Assembly (NCBI RefSeq): GCF_025466085.1
Contig: NZ_JANLOD010000007.1
Span: 33,834-97,833 of the forward strand
Source of the DNA: Pseudomonas sp. 14P_8.1_Bac3
GTDB taxonomy: Bacteria > Pseudomonadota > Gammaproteobacteria > Pseudomonadales > Pseudomonadaceae
Direction: 5' to 3'
DNA length: 64,000 nt
Below are positions 18,670 through 27,458 of this stretch, one piece after another (positions within the stretch are counted from its first letter, which is position 1; each line of letters starts with the position of its first letter). Under the pieces are notes generated by a model, which ran no database searches, had not been told where the DNA came from, and saw only the letters and a program-made list of their open reading frames with translations. The translations under genes were made by a program, and so were the position numbers.

Positions 18670-20247
18670 ATGGATAACCAGGCACACCCACTCAACGCTT
18701 CTACCCTCACCGACAACGGCTGGCCACGCCGCAGTGTGCTCAAGGCGGGCGCGGTGGCCGTTGGCGTCGGCTTGCTGGGACGCTTTGCCGACGTTCGCGC
18801 GGCGGGGCTTTCGGACAGCGATTATCGGGCCATGGATGCCTGGGCCATGAGCCAGGGGATCCGCAGCGGCGAGCTGAGTGCCGAGGACCTGCTGGCGGCG
18901 GCGCTGGTCCGCTACAACGCGGTCAACCCGAAGATAAATGCCGTGAACATGCTGCACGAAGCCTATGCGCGGACCTTGCTGGCCCAGCGTCGCGCCGCCG
19001 GTAACGCTGATCAGGGTGCCCTGGCGGGGGTGCCGATGCTGTTCAAGGACCTCAACACGTCGCTGCAAGGCACCGTCACCAGCAATGGCAGCCGGATGTT
19101 CAAGGACTCACCTCCTGCGGCCCGCACCAGCACCCTGATCACCCGCTACGAGCAGGCTGGCGCGGTGCCGTTCGGCAAGACCGCGTGCCCCGAATTCGGC
19201 TTGACCACCACCACCGAATCCCTGGCCTGGGGGCAAACCCGTAACCCCTGGAACCTGGCCATGAGCGCGGGCGGTTCCTCGGGTGGTTCGGCCGCCGCGG
19301 TGGCCGCGGGCATCGTTCCGGTGGCGCATGCCACCGATGGCGGCGGTTCGATCCGTATTCCGGCTTCGTACTGTGGCGTGGTTGGGCTCAAGCCCAGCCG
19401 CTATCGCACGCCGAGCGGGCCGCTGCACTTCGAAGGTTTTTTTGGTGCCAGCGCAGCCAATGTGGTGTCGCGCACGGTGCGTGATACCGCACTGTTCCTC
19501 GATGCCGGGCAAGGTCATGAAGCGGGCAGCGCGTATTGGTGTGCGCCACTGGTGCGCCCTTATGTAGAGGAACTACAGCGCGAGCCGGGCAAGCTGCGCG
19601 TGGCCGTGGTGCGCCAGTCGCTGACCGGTGCCCCACTGGAACCGGCGATTGCCGCCACTCTGGAACAGACCATCAAGCAGCTGCTGGCCCTCGGGCATGA
19701 GCTCGAAGAGCTGACCCTGAGCATCGATCCGCGTCAGCTGTTCGGTGCCCATGGCACGGTGATCGCGACCTCGCTGCGCGCGCAGATTCACGATCGTGAA
19801 CAGGCGCTCGGACGGGCGGCAACGGCGCAGGACCTGGAGAAAATCACCCTGGTCAATCTCGAGCGCTCGAAGGGAATCAGCGGCGAGGACCTGTACCGCG
19901 CGCGTCAGTCATTCGAGAGCATCGGTGCAACGATGGAGCAGTATTTCGAACGCTACGACGTGATCCTGTCCCCGGTCACAGGCAGCCTGACGCCGAAACT
20001 GGGTCTGTTGTCCCTCGACCAGCCATGGGACAGCTACGCCCATCAGGCCATGGGCAGCGCCGGCTTCACCGTGGTCGCCAACGTCAGCGGCCAGCCGGCC
20101 ATTTCCCTGCCGCTGGGCCAGAGCGACGATGGTTTGCCAGTCGGCATGATGTTCACCGCGCGACTGGGGGGCGAAGACGTGCTGCTGCGCCTGGCCAGCC
20201 AGCTGGAACAGGCCCACCCCTGGGCCGCCAGACGCGCCACCCTGTAA
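18670..20247 (+). CDS. Tat-exported amidase (amidase-signature family)
   Basis: 525 residues. The N-terminus carries a twin-arginine signal ([16 protein letters not shown], residues 18-33) followed by a likely cleavage site near VRAAG, so the enzyme should act in the periplasm. The Ser-cisSer-Lys triad is visible: Lys in MLFKDLN, the cis-Ser in SAGGSSGGS and the nucleophile in [10 protein letters not shown]. Amidase-signature enzymes hydrolyse carboxamides. Next to steroid-type dehydrogenases, one plausible substrate is an amide conjugate such as a glycine- or taurine-conjugated bile acid; this is inference. It lies 106 bp after the chemoreceptor with no box of its own. Confidence 0.88.
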   Translation: MDNQAHPLNASTLTDNGWPRRSVLKAGAVAVGVGLLGRFADVRAAGLSDSDYRAMDAWAMSQGIRSGELSAEDLLAAALVRYNAVNPKINAVNMLHEAYARTLLAQRRAAGNADQGALAGVPMLFKDLNTSLQGTVTSNGSRMFKDSPPAARTSTLITRYEQAGAVPFGKTACPEFGLTTTTESLAWGQTRNPWNLAMSAGGSSGGSAAAVAAGIVPVAHATDGGGSIRIPASYCGVVGLKPSRYRTPSGPLHFEGFFGASAANVVSRTVRDTALFLDAGQGHEAGSAYWCAPLVRPYVEELQREPGKLRVAVVRQSLTGAPLEPAIAATLEQTIKQLLALGHELEELTLSIDPRQLFGAHGTVIATSLRAQIHDREQALGRAATAQDLEKITLVNLERSKGISGEDLYRARQSFESIGATMEQYFERYDVILSPVTGSLTPKLGLLSLDQPWDSYAHQAMGSAGFTVVANVSGQPAISLPLGQSDDGLPVGMMFTARLGGEDVLLRLASQLEQAHPWAARRATL

Positions 20248-20286
20248 CGCCACTGCGCCGTCGCCGCGGGGGATGAGATCGTCCCC

Positions 20287-20304
20287 TAGTCCACTTTGAC
20301 GATG
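20287..20304 (+). promoter_or_regulatory. Cluster box 3, upstream of the KstD operon
   Basis: TAGTCCACTTTGACGATG. All fixed positions match except the first G of GGAC. GATCAT follows after 21 bases as a -10 candidate, and the kstD-like start is about 100 bp downstream. Confidence 0.7.
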
Positions 20305-20405
20305 AGCCCATCCCCTCGCAGCCCTGATCATGGGCTGCACTCCGCCAGCGCACCCGCTGCGTCGTCGGCGGTTTTTATCTGACCTCAGCTAATGGCATAA
20401 CAACA

Positions 20406-22115
20406 ATGACGGCTCAAGTTCAGTCTCAGACCCACTACGACGTGATCGTCGTCGGCTCGGGCGCCGGTGCGATGACTTCGGCAGTGTTCCTCGCCGACCA
20501 GGGATTCAGCGTGCTGGTGGTGGAGAAAAGCGATCAGTACGGGGGCACCTCGGCGATCTCCGGTGGCGGTATCTGGATTCCGAACAACCACTACTTTGCG
20601 CGCATGAGCGGCAAGGACAGTTACGCCACGGCCCTGACCTACCTGCAAGCGGCGGCGGGCGAGCATGTCGATGAAGTGCGTCTGCGTGCCTACCTCGACA
20701 ATGCGCCGAAGATGATCGAACAGCTCACCCGCACCAGCCGCGTACGCTACGCCGTGGCGGCCAAATACCCTGATTATTATCCGCACCTGCCGGGCGCCCT
20801 GGCGGGTGGACGGACCCTGGACCCCGAGTTGTTCGACACCAGTCTGTTGGGCGAAGAGCTGGCCAACCTGCGCAAGCCGTCACCTTCGACCCTGCTGATG
20901 GGGCGTATCGCCTGGACGGCTCGCGATGCGCACAAGGCGATGGCCCGCAGTTTTGGCTGGCGCCTGCTGATCATGAAACTGATGCTGCGCTACAAGCTGG
21001 ATTTCAAATGGCGGCGCAAAAGCAAAATGGATCGCCGGGCGTCCCTGGGCAGTTCATTGGTCGCGTCCTTGCGCCGTTCGCTGATGGATCGCAATGTGCC
21101 CCTGTGGCTCAACACCGATTTTTCCGGGCTGATCACCGACAACGACCGGATTACCGGCATCACCGTGCGACGGGACGGCACCGAGTTGCAGCTGCGTGCA
21201 CGCCACGGGGTGATCCTTGCCTCCGGTGGCTTCGAACAAAACCAGACCCTGCGCGACCGTTACCTGCCCAAGCCCACCCGCAAGGACTGGAGCGCGACAC
21301 CGCCGGGTAACAACACCGGCGCGGCGCTCGAGGCCGGCATGGCCCAGGGCGCGGCCACGGCGCTGATGGATTGGGCCTGGTGGGCGCCGACCATCGCGGT
21401 TCCGGGTGAAGACAAGCCGCGTGGGATCTTCGCTGAACGGGCGTTTCCTGGCGCCATCGTGGTCAACGGCCAGGGCCAGCGCTTCGTCAATGAAGCGGCA
21501 CCCTATCTGGAATTTGTCGACGCCATGCATCGCGACAACCAGCTCTCCAACGGCAAATCAGTGCCGGCCTGGTGCATCTTCGACGCGCATTTCCGTTTCA
21601 ACTACGCCATGGGACCGCTGATGCCGGGCCAGGTCATGCCCGACAGTCGCTTGCGCAAGGAGTGGCTCAACACCCTGTACTGGAAGGCCGATACCCTCGC
21701 TGACCTCGCCCGGCAAATCGGTGTCGACAGCGCTGGCCTGGAAGCCACCGTGACCCGGGTCAACGACTACGCACGCACTGGTGTCGACCTCGATTTCGCG
21801 CGTGGCGGCAATGTCTTCGACCGTTATTACGGCGACTGCAACATCAAGCCCAATCCTTGCCTGGCGCCCCTGCGCAAAGGCCCGTTCTACGCCATGCGTC
21901 TGGACGCCGGGGACATCGGCACCAAGGGCGGGCTGCTGACCAACGAGCACGCCCAGGTGGTACGTGACGACGGCACTGCCATCGCTGGCCTGTACGCCAT
22001 CGGCAACTGCTCGGCGTCGGTGATGGGCACCAGTTATCCAGGCGCTGGCGGCACCCTCGGGCCAGCAATGACCTTCGGCTATGTTGCCGCCAACCACCTC
22101 GCCAGTCAGCGATAG
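20406..22115 (+). CDS. KstD-type FAD-dependent 3-ketosteroid dehydrogenase
   Basis: 569 residues. FAD-binding Rossmann motif VVGSGAGAMTSA near residue 16 and SAISGGGIWIPNN near 53. The C-terminal YPGAGGTLGPAMTFGY carries the Tyr-x3-Gly arrangement conserved in 3-ketosteroid delta1-dehydrogenases, where the Tyr/Gly pair polarises the C3 ketone. The enzyme would desaturate ring A of a 3-keto steroid. It is first in a three-gene unit with a second flavin dehydrogenase (8 bp gap) and an SDR. Delta1 versus delta4 specificity cannot be settled from sequence reading. Confidence 0.8.
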   Translation: MTAQVQSQTHYDVIVVGSGAGAMTSAVFLADQGFSVLVVEKSDQYGGTSAISGGGIWIPNNHYFARMSGKDSYATALTYLQAAAGEHVDEVRLRAYLDNAPKMIEQLTRTSRVRYAVAAKYPDYYPHLPGALAGGRTLDPELFDTSLLGEELANLRKPSPSTLLMGRIAWTARDAHKAMARSFGWRLLIMKLMLRYKLDFKWRRKSKMDRRASLGSSLVASLRRSLMDRNVPLWLNTDFSGLITDNDRITGITVRRDGTELQLRARHGVILASGGFEQNQTLRDRYLPKPTRKDWSATPPGNNTGAALEAGMAQGAATALMDWAWWAPTIAVPGEDKPRGIFAERAFPGAIVVNGQGQRFVNEAAPYLEFVDAMHRDNQLSNGKSVPAWCIFDAHFRFNYAMGPLMPGQVMPDSRLRKEWLNTLYWKADTLADLARQIGVDSAGLEATVTRVNDYARTGVDLDFARGGNVFDRYYGDCNIKPNPCLAPLRKGPFYAMRLDAGDIGTKGGLLTNEHAQVVRDDGTAIAGLYAIGNCSASVMGTSYPGAGGTLGPAMTFGYVAANHLASQR

Positions 22116-22123
22116 GAGGTCAC

Positions 22124-23821
22124 ATGTCCATGCCCGATAACATCCCCAGCACCGAAGTGCTGCCGCCGCTGAAAGTGTTCGACAGCACCAGCATGGTCTG
22201 GGACGAACACTGTGACGTGCTGGTCGTCGGCTGGGGCGCGGCCGGTGCGTGCGCTGCGCTGGAGGCGCGTGCCGAGGGCGCCGATGTGCTGATTGCCGAT
22301 CGGTTTACCGGTGGCGGCGCCAGCGCCAAGAGCGGAGGGGTGGTGTATGCCGGCGGCGGTACGCGTCATCAACAAGCGGCGGGTTTCTGCGACAGCCCCG
22401 AAGCCATGTTCGACTACCTCAAGCATGAAACCCGAGGCGTGGTCAGCGACGATACCCTGCGGCGTTTTTGTGCCGACAGCGTCAGCAACCTCGAGTGGCT
22501 GGAAAGCCACGGTGCTCCTTACGCGCATCAGATGCCGCCGGGGGGCAAGACCTCGTATCCGCCCGACGGCTATTTCCTCTACTACTCGGGTAACGAACTG
22601 GTGCCCGATCACGGTGGTCCATTGCCCCCAGCGCCGCGAGGTCATCGCACCGTGGGCAAGGGCCAGTGTGGCGCGGTGCTCTATGCCCATCTGAAGGCGG
22701 CATGCCTGAAGGCCGGCGCCCGGCCGCTGTTGCAGGCAGCGGCACGACGCCTGGTGGTCGATGCTCAGGGCCACGTGCTGGGCGTCGAATTGTGGTGCCT
22801 CAGCGAAGGCAGCAAAGAAGCTCGACGGCATGCCCGCCTGGCCGCCCGCGCCGAACGCCTGCAGAACTTCGCGGCCGGCTACTGCAAAAAACTTCGCCAG
22901 AAAGTCAGCCAGCTCGAACGGGATTTCGCCCGACCACGGTTGGTGCGTGCGCGCAACGGAGTGATCCTGAGCACCGGCGGTTTCATCTTCAATCGCCAGA
23001 TGATCGAGCAGCACGCGCCTAAATTTCGCCGCAATTTCAAAGTGGGCGCAACCGGTTGCGATGGCAGCGGGCTGCGACTGGGTACCAGTGTTGGCGGTGA
23101 GGGTTGCGGGCTTGATCGGGTGTCGGCATGGCGCTTCATCAATCCGCCGTACAGCTGGCACAAAGGGATCGTGGTCAATCGCGAAGGGCGTCGCTTCTGC
23201 AACGAAGAAGTCTACGGCGCCACATTGGGCCAACCGTTGATGGAAGAGCAGGGCGGCAAGGCGTGGCTGGTGCTGGATGCGCCATTACGCAAAAAAGCCA
23301 TTAGCGAGGCACTGTTCGGCGGCTACTGGTGGTTCCAGAGTTTTCCGGCCCTGGCGCTGATGCTGCTCAAGGTGCGAAAGGGCAAGAGTCTGAGCGAGTT
23401 GGCCAGTGCAACGTCCATGGACCCCGCCGTATTGCGTGCTTCGGTGCTGGCAGCCAACGCCGCCGCCCGTGGCGAGGCGCCGGACCCGTTCGGCAAGTCC
23501 GAAGGCGGGTGCCAGGTGCTGGAACAGGGACCGTTCTACGCCTGTGATATCTCGGTGACCAATCCGCTGTTCCCGCTGGGCGCCCTGACATTGGGCGGCT
23601 TGCGCGTAGATGAACGCAGCGGTGCGGTGCTGGACCAACGGGGCCAGGCCATCAGTGGCCTGTACGCTGCCGGACGCACCGCCCTGGGCATTCCCTCGCA
23701 CTTGTATATCAGCGGTCTGTCCCTGGCCGACTGCGTGTTTTCCGGTCGTCGTGCCGGTGCTGCCGTCGCCCGTCCACAGCAGCTGCAACCGCTGCCGATG
23801 CACATTCCCGAGACGACATGA
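22124..23821 (+). CDS. FAD-dependent dehydrogenase, Kst4D / delta4(5alpha)-ketosteroid dehydrogenase-like
   Basis: 565 residues. FAD motif VVGWGAAGACAALEA near residue 34, then ASAKSGGVVYAGGG. The C-terminus GLYAAGRTALGIPSHLYISGLSLADCVFSGRRAG resembles what I recall of 3-ketosteroid delta4-(5alpha)-dehydrogenases and is clearly different from the YPGAGG end of its upstream neighbour. With that neighbour it could convert a saturated 5alpha/3-keto ring A to the 1,4-diene. The stop codon overlaps the next start (ATGATGA), implying coupling. Confidence 0.72.
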   Translation: MSMPDNIPSTEVLPPLKVFDSTSMVWDEHCDVLVVGWGAAGACAALEARAEGADVLIADRFTGGGASAKSGGVVYAGGGTRHQQAAGFCDSPEAMFDYLKHETRGVVSDDTLRRFCADSVSNLEWLESHGAPYAHQMPPGGKTSYPPDGYFLYYSGNELVPDHGGPLPPAPRGHRTVGKGQCGAVLYAHLKAACLKAGARPLLQAAARRLVVDAQGHVLGVELWCLSEGSKEARRHARLAARAERLQNFAAGYCKKLRQKVSQLERDFARPRLVRARNGVILSTGGFIFNRQMIEQHAPKFRRNFKVGATGCDGSGLRLGTSVGGEGCGLDRVSAWRFINPPYSWHKGIVVNREGRRFCNEEVYGATLGQPLMEEQGGKAWLVLDAPLRKKAISEALFGGYWWFQSFPALALMLLKVRKGKSLSELASATSMDPAVLRASVLAANAAARGEAPDPFGKSEGGCQVLEQGPFYACDISVTNPLFPLGALTLGGLRVDERSGAVLDQRGQAISGLYAAGRTALGIPSHLYISGLSLADCVFSGRRAGAAVARPQQLQPLPMHIPETT

Positions 23822-24600
23822 TGACCCCACATCACTACAACCCGAACGGGCGTGTTCACGGCAAGGTCGCGCTGGTCACCGGCGGCGCCAAAGGCATTGG
23901 CGCTGCCAGTGTGCGAATGCTGGCGGCCGAAGGCGCCCAGGTGCTGATCAGCGACCTGGACGTCGAATCAGGCCAGGCCCTGGCGGCGCAAATCGGGCCC
24001 TCTGCGACGTTCATTCGCCACGATGTCAGCAGCGAAGAGCAATGGCGCGAGGTGATCGATCTGATCCGTGAGCGCTACGCGCGCCTGGATATTCTGGTCA
24101 ACAACGCCGGCATTCTGATCGGCGGTTCGATTGAAACCACCAGCCTGGCGGACTGGCACACCTTGATGCGGGTGAATGCCGACAGCGTGTTCCTGGGCTG
24201 TCGCGAAAGCATCGCGTTGATGAAGGAGGGGGGGGGCTCGATCATCAACCTGTCGTCCATCGCAGCCTTGGCCGCGCGTGACGATTACCTGGCCTATAGC
24301 GCCTCCAAGGGGGCCGTGGCGGCGTTGTCGCGGTCGGTGGCGGCGTTTTGCAGGCGACGCAAATACCGTATCCGTTGTAACACTCTGCACCCGGATGGCG
24401 TGCTCACCGACATGACGCGCAGTGGCTTTCCGGAGGGCGTCGACCCCCACCGTCTGACGATCGACAGCGATCCGATGAACCGCATGTGCCTGCCCGAAGA
24501 CGTCGCAACCAGCGTGCTGTTCCTGGCCAGCGATGAGTCACGGGCAATCAACGGCGTCGAGTTGCGCATCGACAGTGGACAGATGGTGATGAGTATCTGA
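23818..24600 (+). CDS. Short-chain dehydrogenase/reductase (hydroxysteroid dehydrogenase-like)
   Basis: 260 residues. Classical SDR features: TGGAKGIG cofactor loop (residues 21-28), NNAG (about 93), catalytic Ser in INLSSIAA, and YSASK. The end IDSGQMVMSI is typical of sterol or hydroxyacyl SDRs. It is third in the KstD unit, with its start overlapping the previous stop. A role in oxidising a steroid hydroxyl group is inferred from context. The internal stretch CRRRKYRIRCNTLHP matches SDRs annotated as 3-beta/17-beta-hydroxysteroid dehydrogenases. Confidence 0.82.
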   Translation: MMTPHHYNPNGRVHGKVALVTGGAKGIGAASVRMLAAEGAQVLISDLDVESGQALAAQIGPSATFIRHDVSSEEQWREVIDLIRERYARLDILVNNAGILIGGSIETTSLADWHTLMRVNADSVFLGCRESIALMKEGGGSIINLSSIAALAARDDYLAYSASKGAVAALSRSVAAFCRRRKYRIRCNTLHPDGVLTDMTRSGFPEGVDPHRLTIDSDPMNRMCLPEDVATSVLFLASDESRAINGVELRIDSGQMVMSI

Positions 24601-24613
24601 GGCCACAAACCCT

Positions 24614-24699
24614 TGTGGGAGCTAGCCTGCTAGCGATTGGCCCCGCCAGCAATGATGTCGAATGTGCCGGCGCCATCGCTAGCAGGTTAGCTCCCACAG
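24614..24699. repeat. REP inverted pair between convergent genes
   Basis: TGTGGGAGCTAGCCTGCTAG at 24614-24633 and its inverted partner ending at 24698 (CTAGCAGGTTAGCTCCCACA). Pseudomonas REP/BIME-type palindromes that likely end both converging transcripts. Confidence 0.85.
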
Positions 24700-24711
24700 G
24701 TGATTATCTGG

Positions 24712-25503
24712 TCAGTTCCCTTCGAACCGTGCCGGGCGTTTGTCGATGAATGCCTGCATGCCTTCCTTCTGGTCCCGTGAGGCGAATAGCAGGGCATTGG
24801 CCTTGCGCTCCAGGGCGAGGCCTGCTTCCAGCGGCGCGTCCATGCCGGCGAGGATCACCTCCTTGATCTGCTCGGCGGCCAGTGCCGGCATGGCGGCGAT
24901 GACACGTGCCAGCTCCAGTGCGTGCGCCTGGACCTGGTCGTCGTCCACCAGATCGCTGACCAATCCGGCAACCCAGGCGTCTTCGGCGCTGATCGGTTGC
25001 CCGGTCAGCGCCATGCGCATCGCCTTGACCTTGCCCACCGCGCGCACCAGCCGTTGGGTGCCGCCGATGCCGGGCATGATGCCGATGCGGATTTCCGGTT
25101 GGCAGAATTTTGCGCTGCGCCCGGCGACGATCAGGTCCGCATGCATGGCCAGTTCGCAGCCGCCGCCGTACGCATACCCGCAGACCGCCGCGATCACCGG
25201 TTTCGGACAATGCTGGATCGGCGCCCATACGCGTTCGGTGTGGCGCTTGTAGATATCGATCGCACCGACCCCGGCCATGCTGTTGATGTCGCCCCCGGCG
25301 GCGAACACCTTTTCGCCGCCCGTCAGCACAATGCAGCGCACTTCGGGATCCTCCGCCAGTTCGGTGAAATGCCGCGACAGCAGCGCCTGCAATTCCAGGC
25401 TCAAGGCATTGGTCGCTCGCGGGCGGTTGAGCCGCAACAGGGCGACGCCCGGCAGTGGATGTTCGAGCAGAACCGGTGCGGCAAACGAGTCGGACATGGG
25501 CAT
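24712..25503 (-). CDS. Enoyl-CoA hydratase/isomerase (crotonase family)
   Basis: 263 residues. Oxyanion-hole motifs FAAGGDINSM and CGYAYGGGCELAMHAD, and the second catalytic region PEIRIGIMPGIGGTQRL with a Glu are present, so hydration of a trans-2-enoyl-CoA is expected. It is the only minus-strand gene between two plus-strand operons and is driven by box 4. Starts at MPMSDSF or two codons later are both possible; the first has AAGG nine bases upstream. Whether it acts on a side-chain or ring-derived CoA ester is unknown. Confidence 0.88.
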   Translation of the reverse strand: MPMSDSFAAPVLLEHPLPGVALLRLNRPRATNALSLELQALLSRHFTELAEDPEVRCIVLTGGEKVFAAGGDINSMAGVGAIDIYKRHTERVWAPIQHCPKPVIAAVCGYAYGGGCELAMHADLIVAGRSAKFCQPEIRIGIMPGIGGTQRLVRAVGKVKAMRMALTGQPISAEDAWVAGLVSDLVDDDQVQAHALELARVIAAMPALAAEQIKEVILAGMDAPLEAGLALERKANALLFASRDQKEGMQAFIDKRPARFEGN

Positions 25504-25563
25504 TCTCAAGGACCTTGCAACAGGTGGGTAATCGTCAGTGTCCTGTTCGCGAGGGCGGATTTT

Positions 25564-25583
25564 CATCGTCCGTTCAGACGTAG
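25564..25583. promoter_or_regulatory. Cluster box 4, apparently bidirectional
   Basis: On the minus strand 25564-25581 reads ACGTCTGAACGGACGATG, with GACACT 21 bases downstream before the crotonase gene. On the plus strand 25566-25583 reads TCGTCCGTTCAGACGTAG, close to box 2, with TAGAGT 20 bases downstream, before the SDR-led operon. One dyad may thus serve both divergent units. Confidence 0.65.
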
Positions 25584-25638
25584 TTTGAGCCTGAGTTCGC
25601 CCCTAGAGTGACCCTTGTCAGTAGAAAAGGAGCACGTA

Positions 25639-26424
25639 ATGGAGCTGCATTCGGGTCTTGATTACAGCGGCAAGGTGGTGCTGGTCACCGGTGGCACCAA
25701 GGGCATCGGCGCGGGTATCGCCCAAGGGTTTCTGGCCGCGAACGCACGGGTGATTGTCTGTGCCCGGCGCGAACCCGAGCAGGTGCCGGCGCATGACGGC
25801 AAGCGCGCGACGTTCATTGCCACCGACGTGCGTGACCATGATTCCCTGCAACGACTGTTCGCCACCATCGAACGCGACTTCGGGCGCCTCGACGTGGTGA
25901 TCAACAACGCGGGCGGCAGCCCCGCCGCCGACGCGGCCACAGCCTCGCCGAGGTTTCATGAAAGCATCATCGGTCTGAACCTGATCGCCCCGCTCAACGT
26001 CGCCCAGCACGCCAACCGGCTGATGCAGGCACAGGTCCAGGGCGGCTGCATCGTCTTCATTGGCAGCATCAGCGCCTTGCGATCCTCCCCGGGGACCGCC
26101 GCCTATGGCGCGGCCAAGGCCGGCGTGCTGGCGCTCGTGCAATCGCTGGCGGTGGAGTGGGGGCCCAAGGTACGGGTCGTCACGGTCAGCCCGGGCCTGG
26201 TGCTGACCGAGCAGGCGCATCTGCACTACGGCTCTGCGGCGGGCATCGCCGCCGTCGCTGCCGGCATCCCGGCCGGTCGCATGGCGGTGGTCGACGACAT
26301 CGCCAATGGCTGTCTGTACATCGCATCGCCGCTGGCCAGCTACGCCAGCGGCAGCAACCTGCTGCTGCATGGCGGTGGTGAACGGCCGGCATTTCTCGAT
26401 GCCGCGCAGGTTTTGCCGACCTGA
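25639..26424 (+). CDS. SDR family oxidoreductase
   Basis: 261 residues. TGGTKGIG cofactor loop, NNAGGS, catalytic Ser in FIGSISALRS and YGAAK are present, so it is an active classical SDR. The start at MELHSGLDY is chosen because GGAG lies six bases upstream; longer in-frame starts have none. It heads the long plus-strand operon with the MaoC/DUF35 hydratase, aldolase and acyl-CoA dehydrogenases, so it probably oxidises a hydroxyl on the same CoA-linked intermediates. Exact substrate unknown. Confidence 0.82.
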   Translation: MELHSGLDYSGKVVLVTGGTKGIGAGIAQGFLAANARVIVCARREPEQVPAHDGKRATFIATDVRDHDSLQRLFATIERDFGRLDVVINNAGGSPAADAATASPRFHESIIGLNLIAPLNVAQHANRLMQAQVQGGCIVFIGSISALRSSPGTAAYGAAKAGVLALVQSLAVEWGPKVRVVTVSPGLVLTEQAHLHYGSAAGIAAVAAGIPAGRMAVVDDIANGCLYIASPLASYASGSNLLLHGGGERPAFLDAAQVLPT

Positions 26425-26480
26425 TCGACCTATTGCGGCGACCGGGTTCGGTGGCCGCCTTCAATGTGAAGGAGACGACT

Positions 26481-27449
26481 TTGGCTGATCCACAATTGCT
26501 ATCCAATGTGCGCGCCCTGGTGGGACGCCAGTACGGCCGGGTGTATGCCTGGGACGAGGTCAACGCCCCCATGATCCGCCAATGGTGCGAGGTCATGGGC
26601 GTGGACAACCCGCTGTACACCGACGCGGAATTTGCCCTGGGCACCCGGCATGAAGGCCTGATTGCCCCGCCTGCCATGTTGCAGGTGTGGACCATGGAAG
26701 GCCTGCACGCCAACAACTATCCGCCAGGCTCCACCGACGAGAATCCTTACGAGGTGCTCAAGGAAATGGAAGCCCACGGCTATGCGTCGACCGTGGCGGT
26801 CAATTCCGAGCTGAGCTTCACCCGTCCGGTGCGCCTGGGGGAAAAGCTCTACTACACCACGCGCCTGGAGTCGGTTGGCGACGAGAAGACCACTGCCCTG
26901 GGCACTGGCTTTTTTGTCACCCTGATCATGAGCCATTTTGTCGAAAAGGCGGGTGGCGACGAGCCCGTGGGCGAGTTGCTGTTTCGCGTTTTCAAATTCC
27001 GCCCGGCCAACGTGCAGACGCCCGTCACCGTCGAGTCCGCGCCGGCAAAGCCCAAGCGTCCGCTGCCGGGCATCAGCGATGACACACGATTTTTCTGGGA
27101 GGGCTGCGAGAAGGGTCAGTTGCTGATCCAGCGCTGCTGCGCTTGCCAGACCCTGCGCCACCCACCGGCCCCGGTGTGCATCGAGTGCCACAGCTTCGAT
27201 TGGGACACCGTTGAGGCCAGCGGCCGCGCCCGTCTGTATTCGTTCGTGGTGATGCATTACCCCGAAGTGCCGCCGTTTGATTACCCCAATCCCATCGGCC
27301 TCATCGAGCTGGAGGAGGGCGTGCGCCTGATCGCTGGCCTGGTGGGGATCGAGCGCGGGCAACTGCAGATCGGCCAGCCGTTGCAGGTCGAATTCCAGAC
27401 CTTCGACGACCGCCAGACCCTGCCACTGTTTCGGCCGGTCGAGGCATAG
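26481..27449 (+). CDS. MaoC-DUF35 fusion, ChsH2-like subunit
   Basis: 322 residues. The N-terminal half is a hot-dog MaoC-like domain (WCEVMGVDNPLYTD). The His of the usual hydratase motif is replaced by Tyr, so this domain is probably non-catalytic. The C-terminal half is a DUF35 zinc-ribbon/OB fold (CCACQTLRHPPAPVCIEC). This order matches ChsH2 of the mycobacterial igr operon, which pairs with ChsH1 for hydration and whose DUF35 domain binds the aldolase Ltp2. A TTG start at 26481 is chosen for its GAAGGAG site 6 bases upstream. It lies beside ChsH1-like and Ltp2-like genes, which supports the assignment. Confidence 0.82.
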   Translation: MADPQLLSNVRALVGRQYGRVYAWDEVNAPMIRQWCEVMGVDNPLYTDAEFALGTRHEGLIAPPAMLQVWTMEGLHANNYPPGSTDENPYEVLKEMEAHGYASTVAVNSELSFTRPVRLGEKLYYTTRLESVGDEKTTALGTGFFVTLIMSHFVEKAGGDEPVGELLFRVFKFRPANVQTPVTVESAPAKPKRPLPGISDDTRFFWEGCEKGQLLIQRCCACQTLRHPPAPVCIECHSFDWDTVEASGRARLYSFVVMHYPEVPPFDYPNPIGLIELEEGVRLIAGLVGIERGQLQIGQPLQVEFQTFDDRQTLPLFRPVEA

Positions 27450-27458
27450 GAGCCAATC

